A stretch of DNA of 64,000 nucleotides from Gallionellales bacterium GWA2_54_124 (lineage in GTDB: Bacteria; Pseudomonadota; Gammaproteobacteria; Burkholderiales; Gallionellaceae), in the NCBI GenBank assembly GCA_001801025.1, contig MGWO01000002.1, positions 186,001 to 250,000 of the forward strand, given 5' to 3'. Positions 26,477-35,324 of the stretch are shown here, piece after piece (positions within the stretch are counted from its first letter, which is position 1; each line of letters begins with the position of its first letter). Both the position numbers and the translations under genes were made by a program. Under the pieces are notes generated by a model. That model was not told the DNA's origin. It did not search any database and saw nothing but the letters and a program-made list of their open reading frames with translations.

Positions 26477-27928
26477 ATGTTAAATATATCTGATGAAACG
26501 CTGGAACCGGAGGATTGGCAGGATTTTCGCCGTCAAGGTCATCGCATGCTCGATGATATGTTCGATTATCTGGAAAATTTGCGCGATCGGCCGGTCTGGC
26601 AGCCGATTCCGTCCGAAGTGAGAGGCGTTTTTTATCAGCCTATGCCGTCTCAATCCGGCGAATTGTCAGCCGCACATAGGACCTTTATGCAGCATGTATT
26701 GCCCTATGCGATCGGGAACGCGCATCCGGGATTCATGGGGTGGGTGCACGGCGGAGGGACCCCCGTTGGCATGCTGGCCGAGATGCTCGCCGCAGGACTT
26801 AACGCCAATCTGGGCGGCAGAGAGCAAATTCCCGTTGAGGTTGAGCGTCAGCTGGTGCGCTGGGTGCGCGATTTGTTTTCATTTCCGGCAGAGGCCAGCG
26901 GTTTGTTTGTCACCGGCACCTCGATGGCCAATCTAATCAGTGTGTTAGTCGCCCGAACGGCCATGTTGGGCCGCACGGTGCGTGTGGACGGTTTATCAGC
27001 AAATTGTCATCTGACTGCCTACACATCGGCCAGCGCGCATGTCAGCATCGCTCAAGCCATGGATATGGCCGGGATCGGGACGCTCGCGCTGCGTAAAATT
27101 CCGCTGAACGCGAATTTCCAGATGGATATTCGGGCGTTAGAACGCGCGATTGCGGCCGATATCGCGGCCGGGATGACGCCCTTTTTAATTGCGGCGACTG
27201 CCGGCACGGTGGATGTCGGGGCCATAGATCCGCTGGACGAGATTGCCTTGATTGCTAAGTCCTGCGGGCTCTGGTTTCACGTCGATGGCGCGTATGGCGC
27301 GCTGGGGATGCTGGCATCAGATATTGCTCCTCAGTTGAAAGGGATTGCATGCGCCGACTCGATCGCTTTCGATTTTCATAAGTGGGGGCAGGTGCCCTAT
27401 GATGCGGGCTTTGTACTGGTTCGGGATGGCACGCTGCATCACGATACCTTTGCCTCTCCTGCCGCCTATTTGCAACGCGAGGTGCGCGGCATGGCGGCCG
27501 GTTCTCCGTGGCCCTGCGATTTTGGCCCTGATTTGTCGCGCAGTTTTCGTGCATTGAAAACCTGGTTTACCCTGCAGGTCTATGGTTCTGAGAAACTCGG
27601 ACGGGTGATTTCAAAGACCTGCGCGCTGGCGCAGTATTTGCGATCCCGAGTGGAGGCCGAACCGCGGCTTGAACTGTTGGCGCCCGTGGCATTAAATATC
27701 GTGTGTTTTCGTTATCGCAGCACCGATGCGCACAACGCAAAAATCGTGCTGGCGCTGCAAGAATCGGGTATCGCAGCACCCTCATCGACCACCATCAACG
27801 GTCAGCTCGCCATTCGTGCGGCGATTGTCAACCATCGTACCCAGATGTGCGACATCGATGCACTGATAGAGGCGACCTTAAAATTTGCGGCGGGATTGCC
27901 ACTGGAAAAGAATGACTATGTCGGATAG
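26477..27928 (+). CDS. Pyridoxal-phosphate group II amino-acid decarboxylase
   Basis: A 483-residue enzyme of the aromatic-L-amino-acid/glutamate decarboxylase fold. Visible motifs: NAHPGFMGWVHGGGTPVG (substrate-side loop), FVTGTSMANLISVLVAR, the cofactor Asp in FHVDGAYGALG, and the cofactor lysine in FDFHKWGQVPYDAGF. The substrate cannot be told from sequence. The ATG at 26477, with GGGAG upstream, is preferred to GTG 26450. It is the first gene of a plus-strand cassette lying between flgM and flgA, both minus strand. The next gene overlaps its end. Nothing links it to known flagellar parts. Confidence 0.88.
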   Translation: MLNISDETLEPEDWQDFRRQGHRMLDDMFDYLENLRDRPVWQPIPSEVRGVFYQPMPSQSGELSAAHRTFMQHVLPYAIGNAHPGFMGWVHGGGTPVGMLAEMLAAGLNANLGGREQIPVEVERQLVRWVRDLFSFPAEASGLFVTGTSMANLISVLVARTAMLGRTVRVDGLSANCHLTAYTSASAHVSIAQAMDMAGIGTLALRKIPLNANFQMDIRALERAIAADIAAGMTPFLIAATAGTVDVGAIDPLDEIALIAKSCGLWFHVDGAYGALGMLASDIAPQLKGIACADSIAFDFHKWGQVPYDAGFVLVRDGTLHHDTFASPAAYLQREVRGMAAGSPWPCDFGPDLSRSFRALKTWFTLQVYGSEKLGRVISKTCALAQYLRSRVEAEPRLELLAPVALNIVCFRYRSTDAHNAKIVLALQESGIAAPSSTTINGQLAIRAAIVNHRTQMCDIDALIEATLKFAAGLPLEKNDYVG

Positions 27929-29141
27929 ATTGAACAAGAATGAACAGCTCATCGGTCTGGCGTACCTGATGCGCATGGCGACGTCCGGTGCGGATTTAGG
28001 TCCGTTGGGGACGGCGCTAATCGCGCGCGCAGGGGCTGACCCTCGCACGGCCGATGCGTATGCGCTGATGGATTTATCCACTGTATTGCAGTTGCGCGGA
28101 AACCGCGAGTTGGCGCTGGAAATGCAGTTTCAGGCCGTCTCGCTGCAACAGGTGTATTCCGTTCCCTCGCGGGATACGCAGCCTGCGTGCATCAGGCTGC
28201 TGGCGGTGATGGGGCCGGGGGATCTGATGGCCAACTCGCCACTGGAACTTTTGCTAGAAGAACTGGATGTCGAACTCAATCTTGTCTATGTGACGCCGGA
28301 ACTTGATTTGCCTCTCGACCTGCCGCCGCATGATGTGCTGTTTATTGCCGTTGCCGAGTCGCGGCAAAACCTGCCGTTGCTGGAGAAAATTCGCCAGGCG
28401 GTTGAGCATTGGCCGTGTCCTGTCCTCAATCGTCCCGAACGCATTGCACGCCTCGCGCGGGACCAAAACAGCGTACTGCTCAGCGGCATTTCGGGCGTGG
28501 AAATGCCAGGTACGCTGATCATTAACCGGGAAGCGCTGCAGCGGATCACAGAGGGGGCGCTTTTGATGTCCTGCGTGCTGGGCGATGGCGATTTTCCCGT
28601 TATCGTGCGTCCTGTCGACTCTCACGCCGGAAAGGGACTGGAAAGGCTCGATGATGCGGCAGCCCTGGGCGGCTATCTGGACTTGATGGCGCAGGATGAG
28701 TTTTATGTGTCCCGTTTCGTCGATTATCGCAGCGCAGACGGTCAGTACCGTAAATACCGGATTGTCCTGATCGAGGGGGCGCCTTATGTCTGTCACATGG
28801 GGATCTCGGATCACTGGATGATCCACTATCTCAATGCGGGTATGGCCGAGAGCGCCGAAAAACGTGCCGAAGAGGCCCGGTTTATGGCTCAGTTCGATGA
28901 CGAGTTCGCATTGCGGCACCGAGAGGCATTTCGGGCGATTAACGAGCGGGCAGGACTCGATTACTTGGGCGTAGATTGCGCCGAAACGGCGGAGGGGCGT
29001 TTGCTGATCTTTGAAATTGACAGTTGCATGATTGTGCATGCGATTGATCCTGTCGATGTGTTTCCCTATAAGCAGCCTCAGATGCGCAAGGTGTTTGCGG
29101 CATTTCGCCGGATGCTGCTGCATGCGGCGGGCAAAAATTAA
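27918..29141 (+). CDS. ATP-grasp enzyme with helical N-terminal domain
   Basis: A 407-residue protein. The first about 75 residues are helical with a TPR-like pair (ADAYALMDLSTVLQLRGNRELALEMQFQA). The C-terminal half looks like an ATP-grasp ligase: PVIVRPVDSHAGKGLE as the nucleotide loop, then YRKYRIVLIEGAPYVCHMG, and the acidic metal-binding end YLGVDCAETAEGRLLIFEIDS. Such enzymes join a carboxylate to an amine or thiol. The start is ATG 27918 or 27912, overlapping the decarboxylase by 11 or 17 bases, so the two are co-translated. The substrate is unknown. It was named by motif only; no close family member is recognised. Confidence 0.75.
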   Translation: MSDRLNKNEQLIGLAYLMRMATSGADLGPLGTALIARAGADPRTADAYALMDLSTVLQLRGNRELALEMQFQAVSLQQVYSVPSRDTQPACIRLLAVMGPGDLMANSPLELLLEELDVELNLVYVTPELDLPLDLPPHDVLFIAVAESRQNLPLLEKIRQAVEHWPCPVLNRPERIARLARDQNSVLLSGISGVEMPGTLIINREALQRITEGALLMSCVLGDGDFPVIVRPVDSHAGKGLERLDDAAALGGYLDLMAQDEFYVSRFVDYRSADGQYRKYRIVLIEGAPYVCHMGISDHWMIHYLNAGMAESAEKRAEEARFMAQFDDEFALRHREAFRAINERAGLDYLGVDCAETAEGRLLIFEIDSCMIVHAIDPVDVFPYKQPQMRKVFAAFRRMLLHAAGKN

Positions 29142-29142
29142 C

Positions 29143-30489
29143 GTGAAATTAGAAAAGTACGATATTTATCCCGCTGAGTTTCCGGATGTAGCGCAGTTGC
29201 TGGTGTCCGGGGGAGATGCGCGCATTGCGCTCGATCCTGAGACTGGGCTGAATAAATACGGCTGCCGGCCCTATCCTGATTCTGAGCTGTTAGCGTTTGG
29301 TTCTTCTACTGCCTCGACGATTTCGCAGGACGGATTTATTGCGGCCTCCCGGGTGCGGGATGAACTGCTGGCGGCGAGAATAAACGGGGGATTTGATGCC
29401 TGCTGTTTATCACAGATGCAGCGCATTCGTCAGGCGTTGCTGGCGGAGTTGCAGTTAACGAATTTAAATGTCCTATTGCAGTTCGCCGCGTCCGGTACGG
29501 ATGCGCATTGTGTTGCGGCGGACTATGCTCGTGGCGCGCAGCCGCTCAGGGTCGTGATGGTTGAGGAGGAGGAGACAGGCAGCGGCGTAAAAGCTGCCTT
29601 GCTGGCAGTCGGTTGCGCGATCGATCTGGTGGCTTTGCGGGAGTCGGGCGGCGTGCCGCGTGCCGTTGAAGAGATTAACAGCGAGGTGAGTGCGCGAGTT
29701 GATGCGTCGATCGGTCGTGGGGAGCGCGTGTTGCTGGTGATGGTGGATCAATCCAAAACAGGTCTCGTGGCGCCGGGTGTCGCGTGTCTGATGCGCTTAG
29801 TGCAGCAGTATGCCGACCGGTTTTGGGTAATGGTCGATGCTTGTCAGTTCAGACTCTCGCCGTATACGTTGCGTGCCTATCTGCAGCAGGGATTTATGGT
29901 GGCGATCACCGGCTCGAAATTTTTCACCGGTCCCTCTTTTTCGGCGGCTTTGTTGCTGCCCGCAGGGTTGCAGAAGAAGGAGGTATCTGATTCGGCGTTT
30001 TTGGGTGTCGGATTGCTGCTACGCTGGGAAGCGGCGTTGGTTGAGTTACGCCGTTTTCATGCGGTACCGCAAGTCGTGATTGTCGAATTTTTGACCGCCT
30101 TTAACGAGGCCGTCGGGGCGAGACTGGCACAGGATGATCGATTTGAACCCTTAGCCGTTACCCTGCAGGATCGCTCGGGGCTGCAGCACGTGCCGAGCTG
30201 GGATCATCTGCCGACAATCTTTCCATTTTTGCTCAAGGGGCGTGAGGGGTGGCTTGATCGCGAACAAACGCGGCAGGTGTATCGCCAGTTGCAAGTGCCA
30301 GATTTGCATGCGCCGCGCTGTCAGTTCGGTCAGCCGGTGGTCTGCGGGATGCGCGATGGTGTGCCTGTGAGCGCGTTGCGCCTTTGCATCAGTGCGAGGC
30401 AGATCAGCGATGCGGCTGCACAACATTCGATTTCAGCTTTGATTGCAGATGCGTTATCGGCATTGGATGGCGCCGCCGCGCTGATTTAA
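29143..30489 (+). CDS. PLP-dependent aminotransferase-like protein (fold type I)
   Basis: About 448 residues. It resembles class V-type PLP enzymes: LLQFAASGTDAHCVAADYA as the phosphate-binding loop, WVMVDACQFRLSP with the cofactor Asp, and ITGSKFFTGPSFSAALLLP with the probable Schiff-base lysine. Whether it is a transaminase, lyase or structural relative is open. GTG 29143 directly after the ATP-grasp stop is chosen; ATG 29122 inside that gene is possible, and neither has a strong ribosome site. It is the last gene of the three-gene cassette and converges with flgA. Confidence 0.72.
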   Translation: MKLEKYDIYPAEFPDVAQLLVSGGDARIALDPETGLNKYGCRPYPDSELLAFGSSTASTISQDGFIAASRVRDELLAARINGGFDACCLSQMQRIRQALLAELQLTNLNVLLQFAASGTDAHCVAADYARGAQPLRVVMVEEEETGSGVKAALLAVGCAIDLVALRESGGVPRAVEEINSEVSARVDASIGRGERVLLVMVDQSKTGLVAPGVACLMRLVQQYADRFWVMVDACQFRLSPYTLRAYLQQGFMVAITGSKFFTGPSFSAALLLPAGLQKKEVSDSAFLGVGLLLRWEAALVELRRFHAVPQVVIVEFLTAFNEAVGARLAQDDRFEPLAVTLQDRSGLQHVPSWDHLPTIFPFLLKGREGWLDREQTRQVYRQLQVPDLHAPRCQFGQPVVCGMRDGVPVSALRLCISARQISDAAAQHSISALIADALSALDGAAALI

Positions 30490-30531
30490 GGCGGGTGAAA
30501 AGCTGCTGCAGTGATATCGTATTGGAGTGTG

Positions 30532-31209
30532 TTAAGGATTGATCAAGATCACGCCTTCCGAGCTTGCTGTACCGCTGACCACACGGCCTGAGCTGGTGCG
30601 CGCCTGAACGGTTTCACCTTCGCTGGCATTGTTGAGTGCAACGCCTGAGCTGCTGAGGGTAAAGCCGTTGGCTTGAATGGAGAGCTTAACGGTTTGCCCC
30701 TGTTTGATGCTGTAAGGTGCGCGCAGCATGTCTTCTCGCAAAATATAGCCTGCGGCGACGCTGTAGCGAAGCACTTTTCCGACGATCAGGTTCGCATCGG
30801 TGATGCCTGAATTGAGCGTAGTTTCGGTTTTTAAGCGGGCTAAATCGGCTTCACGTACGATCTGTCCGAGTGCGAGGGGGTGTGCGCTGACCAGCAGTTC
30901 GCGGGTGATTTTGATTTGTACCGGGATGAGAGTGCTCCATCCGCCCGTTTCAGTGCAGCGTACGCCGATTGAGACACGGCCGGTCAATTGTGTGCCGGGC
31001 GGCAAAAAGGCTTCGATCTTGCTGCAGGGTCGCAGGCTGATGCGCTTGTCGATTTCATCGACCACAAAGGTGACTTTCCCCGGAAGCGTCGCTGTTTGCT
31101 GTTGAACTAAAGCCGCAGCTGCGGCTCGAAGCTGAGCGTGATCCTGTTGCGGGGCGGCTGATGCTAACGAGTAGCTCAGCAGGCAGATGATAAGCAGTAA
31201 AGTTTTCAT
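30532..31209 (-). CDS. flgA: FlgA, periplasmic chaperone for P-ring assembly
   Basis: FlgA helps FlgI form the P ring in the periplasm. The 225-residue protein opens with a clear signal peptide (MKTLLLIICLLSYSLASAA) and has a SAF-type middle (PLALGQIVREADLARLKTE, LRYSVAAGYILREDMLR) and C-terminal part (VKLSIQANGFTLSSSGVALNNASEG). It is transcribed away from flgB. In related loci flgA, flgM and flgN are usually side by side; here 4.3 kb of unrelated genes separate flgA from flgM. Confidence 0.93.
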   Translation of the reverse strand: MKTLLLIICLLSYSLASAAPQQDHAQLRAAAAALVQQQTATLPGKVTFVVDEIDKRISLRPCSKIEAFLPPGTQLTGRVSIGVRCTETGGWSTLIPVQIKITRELLVSAHPLALGQIVREADLARLKTETTLNSGITDANLIVGKVLRYSVAAGYILREDMLRAPYSIKQGQTVKLSIQANGFTLSSSGVALNNASEGETVQARTSSGRVVSGTASSEGVILINP

Positions 31210-31360
31210 GGCGACATTGTGCTTGCAGCGGACGGATAAGGGAAGGGTATCTTGGCAAAGAATTGAGGGGGAAAGTTGCCGTTAATCATTTGTTACTAAT
31301 TTTTAATTTCGGCGTAGTATGCAAGCCATGCAAGTTGTAACTGCCGAACAGGAGGGGTAA

Positions 31361-31765
31361 TTGATCAGTAAATTAGATGAGTCGCTGCGTTTTAATCAGA
31401 CGGCGTTGAGTTTGCGTGGTGCGCGTCAGGAGTTGCTGGCGTCTAATATTGCGAATGCGGATACCCCGGGTTACAAAGCGCGAGATATTAATTTTTCCAG
31501 TGCTTTGCAAAGTGCGCTGGCTGGTACTTCCGTGAAATTGCCGATGGCGACGAGCTCCGTGATGCATTTGGAAGGCAATGCTGGCGGGCAGATTATGGGG
31601 GCGCCGGTGCAGTATCGTCGCCCGGATCAGCCAAGTGCGGATGGCAATACGGTTAATATGGACGTGGAGCGCGCGCAGTTTGCAGATAATGCATTGCGCT
31701 ATGAAGCCAGTGTGAAGTTTACCAGCGATGAGTTGAAAGATATGCTCGCTGCACTGCAAGCTTAA
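31361..31765 (+). CDS. flgB: FlgB, proximal rod protein
   Basis: Rod subunit, 134 residues, exported by the flagellar type III system. It starts at TTG behind a strong AGGAGGGG site. The family pattern is clear: [29 protein letters not shown] at the N-terminus and helical ends. It is first of the run flgB-flgC-flgD-flgE-flgF-flgG-flgH-flgI-flgJ. Confidence 0.95.
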   Translation: MISKLDESLRFNQTALSLRGARQELLASNIANADTPGYKARDINFSSALQSALAGTSVKLPMATSSVMHLEGNAGGQIMGAPVQYRRPDQPSADGNTVNMDVERAQFADNALRYEASVKFTSDELKDMLAALQA

Positions 31766-31785
31766 TAAAAACTAGGGAGAAGACC

Positions 31786-32190
31786 ATGTCTTTGTTCAAT
31801 ATTTTTAATGTCGCAGGTTCCGGTATGGCTGCGCAGTCGCAGCGCCTAAATGTGGTTGCGAGTAATCTCGCGAATGCGGACAGTACCACGGGAGCGGACG
31901 GCAAGCCTTATCGCGCCAAGCAGGTAGTATTTTCTGCAACGCCGATGGGTGGCGCGGATGTGCAGGGCGTTAAGGTGGTGCGGGTTGCTGAAGACACTTC
32001 TCCTATGAAAATTGTCTATGATCCAAAACATCCGATGGCGGATGCTAAGGGGTATGTTTCAATGCCTAATGTGAACGTGGTCGATGAGATGGTCAATATG
32101 ATTTCGGCTTCGCGCGCTTATCAGAATAATGTGGATGTGCTTAACACCTCTAAAACACTGTTGTTAAAGACGCTGACGATCGGGCAGTAA
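31786..32190 (+). CDS. flgC: FlgC, proximal rod protein
   Basis: Rod subunit of 134 residues. The N-terminal rod motif [22 protein letters not shown] and the C-terminal helix [33 protein letters not shown] are diagnostic. It follows flgB by 20 bases with a GGGAG site. Confidence 0.95.
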   Translation: MSLFNIFNVAGSGMAAQSQRLNVVASNLANADSTTGADGKPYRAKQVVFSATPMGGADVQGVKVVRVAEDTSPMKIVYDPKHPMADAKGYVSMPNVNVVDEMVNMISASRAYQNNVDVLNTSKTLLLKTLTIGQ

Positions 32191-32195
32191 TAAAT

Positions 32196-32249
32196 GGCAA
32201 GTGGTGAGGTAGAAAATACACCGTCATCCTTGCCGCTAACTACTCACTG
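32196..32249. repeat. Heptad repeat element, family B, inverted arms
   Basis: In the gap flgC-flgD the left arm GGCAAGTGGTGAGGTAG (32196-32212) faces the right arm near 32228-32249, which reads CCTTGCCGCTAACTACTCAC. The outer GGCAAG/CTTGCC pairs perfectly, and the inner parts are degenerate GTGGTGA-type units. It ends shortly before the flgD ribosome site. Confidence 0.6.
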
Positions 32250-32267
32250 TATTTAAAAGGAAAAATC

Positions 32268-32951
32268 ATGGTTACTGCCACTACGAATGCAAGCAACACC
32301 AGTGCCGTTTTTGCTGCACTCAATGGAACTTCGAGTACTTCGACAGCATCTGCGACGTCAGCGGCGGCGTCTCAGGACCGCTTCATGAAGCTGCTTGTGA
32401 CCCAGTTGAAAAATCAGGATCCGCTCAACCCGATGGACAATGCTCAGATGACATCCCAGATGGCGCAAATCAGTACAGTCAGCGGCATTGATAAACTTAA
32501 TGCTACGCTTCAGGCATTGAGCGCCAGTATGACGCCTAACCAGACACTGCAGGCGGCGACGATGATAGGACATGGCGTGCTGGTGACGGGTAATGGTATG
32601 GATTTGAAAGCGGGTGTCGGTCTAGGGGGCTTCGAGCTTGCCTCGGCCGCCGAAAGCAATAAAGTTTCTGTGACGGATGCGTCAGGCGCACTGATTAGTA
32701 CAATTGATCTGGGTGCGCAGCCTGCGGGGATCGTCAAGTTTCAATGGGACGGTAAAGATAGTGCCGGAAATGTGATGCCTGATGGACAATACACTTTTGC
32801 AGTTACTTCGACTCAGGCGAGTAATACGGTTGCTGCGACCGGGCTGGAATACGGCATTGTGGGAAGTGTGACGCAGGGTTCGCAGGGTGTGGAGTTGAGC
32901 GTAGGGCGGATGCAGAAGGTCGCGTTGGCTCAAGTTAAACAAATTCTTTAA
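32268..32951 (+). CDS. flgD: FlgD, hook-capping protein
   Basis: Scaffold at the growing hook tip, 227 residues. The conserved N-terminal segment RFMKLLVTQLKNQDPLNPMDNAQMTSQMAQIS is present. FlgD tudor-like and fibronectin-like parts follow (IDLGAQPAGIVKFQWDGKDSAGNVMPDGQY). It lies upstream of flgE as usual. Confidence 0.95.
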   Translation: MVTATTNASNTSAVFAALNGTSSTSTASATSAAASQDRFMKLLVTQLKNQDPLNPMDNAQMTSQMAQISTVSGIDKLNATLQALSASMTPNQTLQAATMIGHGVLVTGNGMDLKAGVGLGGFELASAAESNKVSVTDASGALISTIDLGAQPAGIVKFQWDGKDSAGNVMPDGQYTFAVTSTQASNTVAATGLEYGIVGSVTQGSQGVELSVGRMQKVALAQVKQIL

Positions 32952-32966
32952 GGTCGGGAGAACAGC

Positions 32967-34463
32967 ATGAGTTTTCAACAAGGATTGAGCGGATTGAATG
33001 GGGCATCCAGGCATCTGGATACCATCGGAAATAATGTTGCTAATGCCAGTACGGTTGGCTTTAAGCAGTCGCAGGCGCAATTTGCTGACATGTTTGCAGC
33101 GTCTCTATCAGGGTCAGGCGCGATGCCGATTGGGACCGGCACGAAGCTCGTGGCTGTCGCGCAGCAGTTTACTCAGGGTAATATCACGAATACTAATAAC
33201 CCGCTGGATACGGCAATCAGCGGTCAGGGATTTTTTCGTCTGACTGATGCGGCAGGTGCTGTTTTATACAGTCGTAACGGTCAGTTTCAGGTCGATAAGA
33301 CTGGTAATGTGGTCAATAATCAGGGGCATATCGTTTCAGGCTATCTGGCCGATGCGGCAGGTACAATCGTTAAGCAGACCGTGCCACTGAAAATTACCTC
33401 GACCAATCTCGCACCGGTTATGACTACCACCACCACGGTGGGTGCCAATCTGGATTCTCGTGCTGCGGTACCTGCTACGGCAGCTTTCAGTACAATAGAC
33501 CCGACTTCTTATACCAGCTCGACGTCACTGTCGGTCTTTGACAGTCTGGGCGCAAGTCATGTGGGAACCATGTATTTTGCGCGCCAGCCGATTGCAACCG
33601 TGGGCAATGGCTCGTTTGCCGCTGCGGGTACAGCGATGACCGTCGGTTCTACCGTGGGGCTGGCAGTCGGTAACACGGTGACGCTGGCCGGCACGACTTA
33701 CACAATTACCGGTGTGACCAATGCAACGACGCTTGCTGTGACGCCGGCCTCTGCGGGTGTTGTGGCCGCCGCAGCGGCAACAACCAATGCGCCTTCCAAT
33801 CTGTGGAATACTTATCTGACAATCGACAATGTGCTGGTGCCGCCTATTGTGGCCCCAGCGACAACCGCTACACCATTTGCCACCTTGGGATTTAGTCCTA
33901 CTGGGACCTTAAGTACATTGACAGCGGGTGCGGGTTCTACGGCGGGCGCAACGCTGGGTAAAGTGACCACCCCTTCATTTAATCCCGTTTCAACAATTAC
34001 GACTTCCCCTCAAACGATCACGTTTGATTTTAATTCGTTAGCTGCCGGTACGACCCAGTTTGGTGGTAATTTTGGCGTGAATACGCTGACACAGAATGGT
34101 TATACTTCAGGCCAGCTCAATTCAACCAGTACCGGTACGGATGGTACGATACTGGGACGTTATTCAAACGGTCAGTCCCGTGCGCTGGGGCAGATTTCGC
34201 TGACGAATTTTACCAATCCGCAAGGCTTGCAACCCGTCGGCAACAACGAATGGGTGGAAACATCCGCTTCAGGAAGTCCGACAACGGGTACGCCGGGCTC
34301 TAGCAGTCTGGGCGTGTTGCAAGCCTCTGCGACTGAGGATTCAAACGTCGATCTGACGGCTGAACTGGTGAATATGATCACGGCACAACGCGTGTATCAG
34401 GCCAATGCACAGACGATCAAGACTCAGGATTCGCTGCTGCAGACGATTACCAGCCTGAGATAA
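32967..34463 (+). CDS. flgE: FlgE, hook protein with enlarged central domain
   Basis: Hook subunit of 498 residues, about 100 longer than the E. coli protein. The N-terminal signature (SFQQGLSGLNGASRHLDTIGNNVANASTVGFKQ) and the C-terminal helix (DSNVDLTAELVNMITAQRVYQANAQTIKTQD) are clear. The extra length is central (about 205-330) and Thr/Ala/Val-rich, including a compact segment TVGLAVGNTVTLAGTTYTIT that looks like an added beta domain on the hook surface. It starts 15 bases after flgD. Confidence 0.94.
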   Translation: MSFQQGLSGLNGASRHLDTIGNNVANASTVGFKQSQAQFADMFAASLSGSGAMPIGTGTKLVAVAQQFTQGNITNTNNPLDTAISGQGFFRLTDAAGAVLYSRNGQFQVDKTGNVVNNQGHIVSGYLADAAGTIVKQTVPLKITSTNLAPVMTTTTTVGANLDSRAAVPATAAFSTIDPTSYTSSTSLSVFDSLGASHVGTMYFARQPIATVGNGSFAAAGTAMTVGSTVGLAVGNTVTLAGTTYTITGVTNATTLAVTPASAGVVAAAAATTNAPSNLWNTYLTIDNVLVPPIVAPATTATPFATLGFSPTGTLSTLTAGAGSTAGATLGKVTTPSFNPVSTITTSPQTITFDFNSLAAGTTQFGGNFGVNTLTQNGYTSGQLNSTSTGTDGTILGRYSNGQSRALGQISLTNFTNPQGLQPVGNNEWVETSASGSPTTGTPGSSSLGVLQASATEDSNVDLTAELVNMITAQRVYQANAQTIKTQDSLLQTITSLR

Positions 34464-34466
34464 GCT

Positions 34467-34507
34467 GGCGAGTGGTAAGTGGGAATCGCTCCATGTGCTA
34501 CTCGGCT
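34467..34507. repeat. Heptad repeat element, family B, inverted arms
   Basis: Between flgE and flgF the left arm (GCGAGTG, GTAAGTG, 34468-34481) faces an imperfect complement, TGTGCTACTCGGCT, near 34494-34507. Units follow the family B pattern seen before flgD and flgG. Confidence 0.55.
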
Positions 34508-34524
34508 GATAAAAGGGGTTAGAA

Positions 34525-35268
34525 ATGGACAAGTTAATCTATACCGCGATGACCGGTGCATCTCATGTGCTGCAGCAGCAAGCTGCGGTATCTGAGAATC
34601 TGGCAAATACCAATACGCCGGGATTTCGCGCGACGCTCAATACCTTTCGCGCCGTGCCTCTGGTCGGTGAAGGATTGCCGACGCGCACCTTTGTGGTCGA
34701 TTCAACGGCGGGGTTCGATTTTACGCCTGCCGCTTTTCAGCCGACCGGGCGTTCTCTTGACGTCGCGGTCAACGGCACTGGTTGGTTGGCGGTTCAGGGG
34801 CCTGACGGTAAGGAAGCCTACACGCGCAATGGTAGTTTTCAGATCAGTTCAAGTGGCGTGTTGCAAACGCGAAACGGACTTAATGTGCTGAGCGATTCAG
34901 GTCCGATCACCATTCCGCCCGGTACTCAGCTTACGTTTGCCAAGGATGGTACGATTTCAACCGTTCCTGAAGGAAATCAGGCGACGTCGGTCGTGGTGGT
35001 CGGGCGCTTAAAACTGGTGAATCCCGATGTCGCCAAACTGGAGCGTGGCGGGGACGGTATGTTTCGCATGAAAGATGGTTCGACAGCACCTGCAGATGCC
35101 AAGACGGAAATTGCCCCGGGTAATCTTGAGGGGAGCAACGTGAGTACGGTAGAAATGATGGTCAATATGATTTCACTGGCACGTAAATTTGATATGCAGA
35201 TGAAAATGCTGCAGACGGCCGATAATGATGCCAAGCAGGCAAGTTCGATAATGAGTATTGCAGGATAG
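34525..35268 (+). CDS. flgF: FlgF, proximal rod protein
   Basis: Rod subunit, 247 residues. It begins DKLIYTAMTGASHVLQQQAAVSENLANTNTPGFRA and ends with the rod/hook helix NVSTVEMMVNMISLARKFDMQMKMLQTADNDAKQ. The central FlgE/F/G domain (VAVNGTGWLAVQGPDG) is intact. It sits between flgE and flgG. Confidence 0.95.
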   Translation: MDKLIYTAMTGASHVLQQQAAVSENLANTNTPGFRATLNTFRAVPLVGEGLPTRTFVVDSTAGFDFTPAAFQPTGRSLDVAVNGTGWLAVQGPDGKEAYTRNGSFQISSSGVLQTRNGLNVLSDSGPITIPPGTQLTFAKDGTISTVPEGNQATSVVVVGRLKLVNPDVAKLERGGDGMFRMKDGSTAPADAKTEIAPGNLEGSNVSTVEMMVNMISLARKFDMQMKMLQTADNDAKQASSIMSIAG

Positions 35269-35308
35269 TGAGTCGTGAGTGGTTTTTCACTTTCAACTTG
35301 CCACTTAC
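35268..35308. repeat. Heptad repeat element, family B, inverted arms
   Basis: The flgF-flgG gap has GTGAGTC and GTGAGTG (35268-35281), which start inside the flgF stop codon. Then CACTTTC, AACTTGC and CACTTAC follow in exact seven-base phase (35288-35308). The second group is the near complement of the first. The element spans nearly the whole gap up to the flgG ribosome site. Confidence 0.65.
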
Positions 35309-35324
35309 GATAAAGGGGTAAAAA

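Noticed and set aside
28254-29123. Open frame of 289 codons on the minus strand inside the ATP-grasp gene
   Set aside because: It mirrors the coding frame of the plus-strand gene, has no ribosome site and no recognisable domain; the plus-strand gene has clear motifs and operon context.
31210-31360. Divergent gap flgA-flgB checked for sigma-28 or sigma-54 sites
   Set aside because: Only partial matches (GCCGTTAA without a proper -35; no GG-N10-GC pair); promoters must exist, but I cannot place them.
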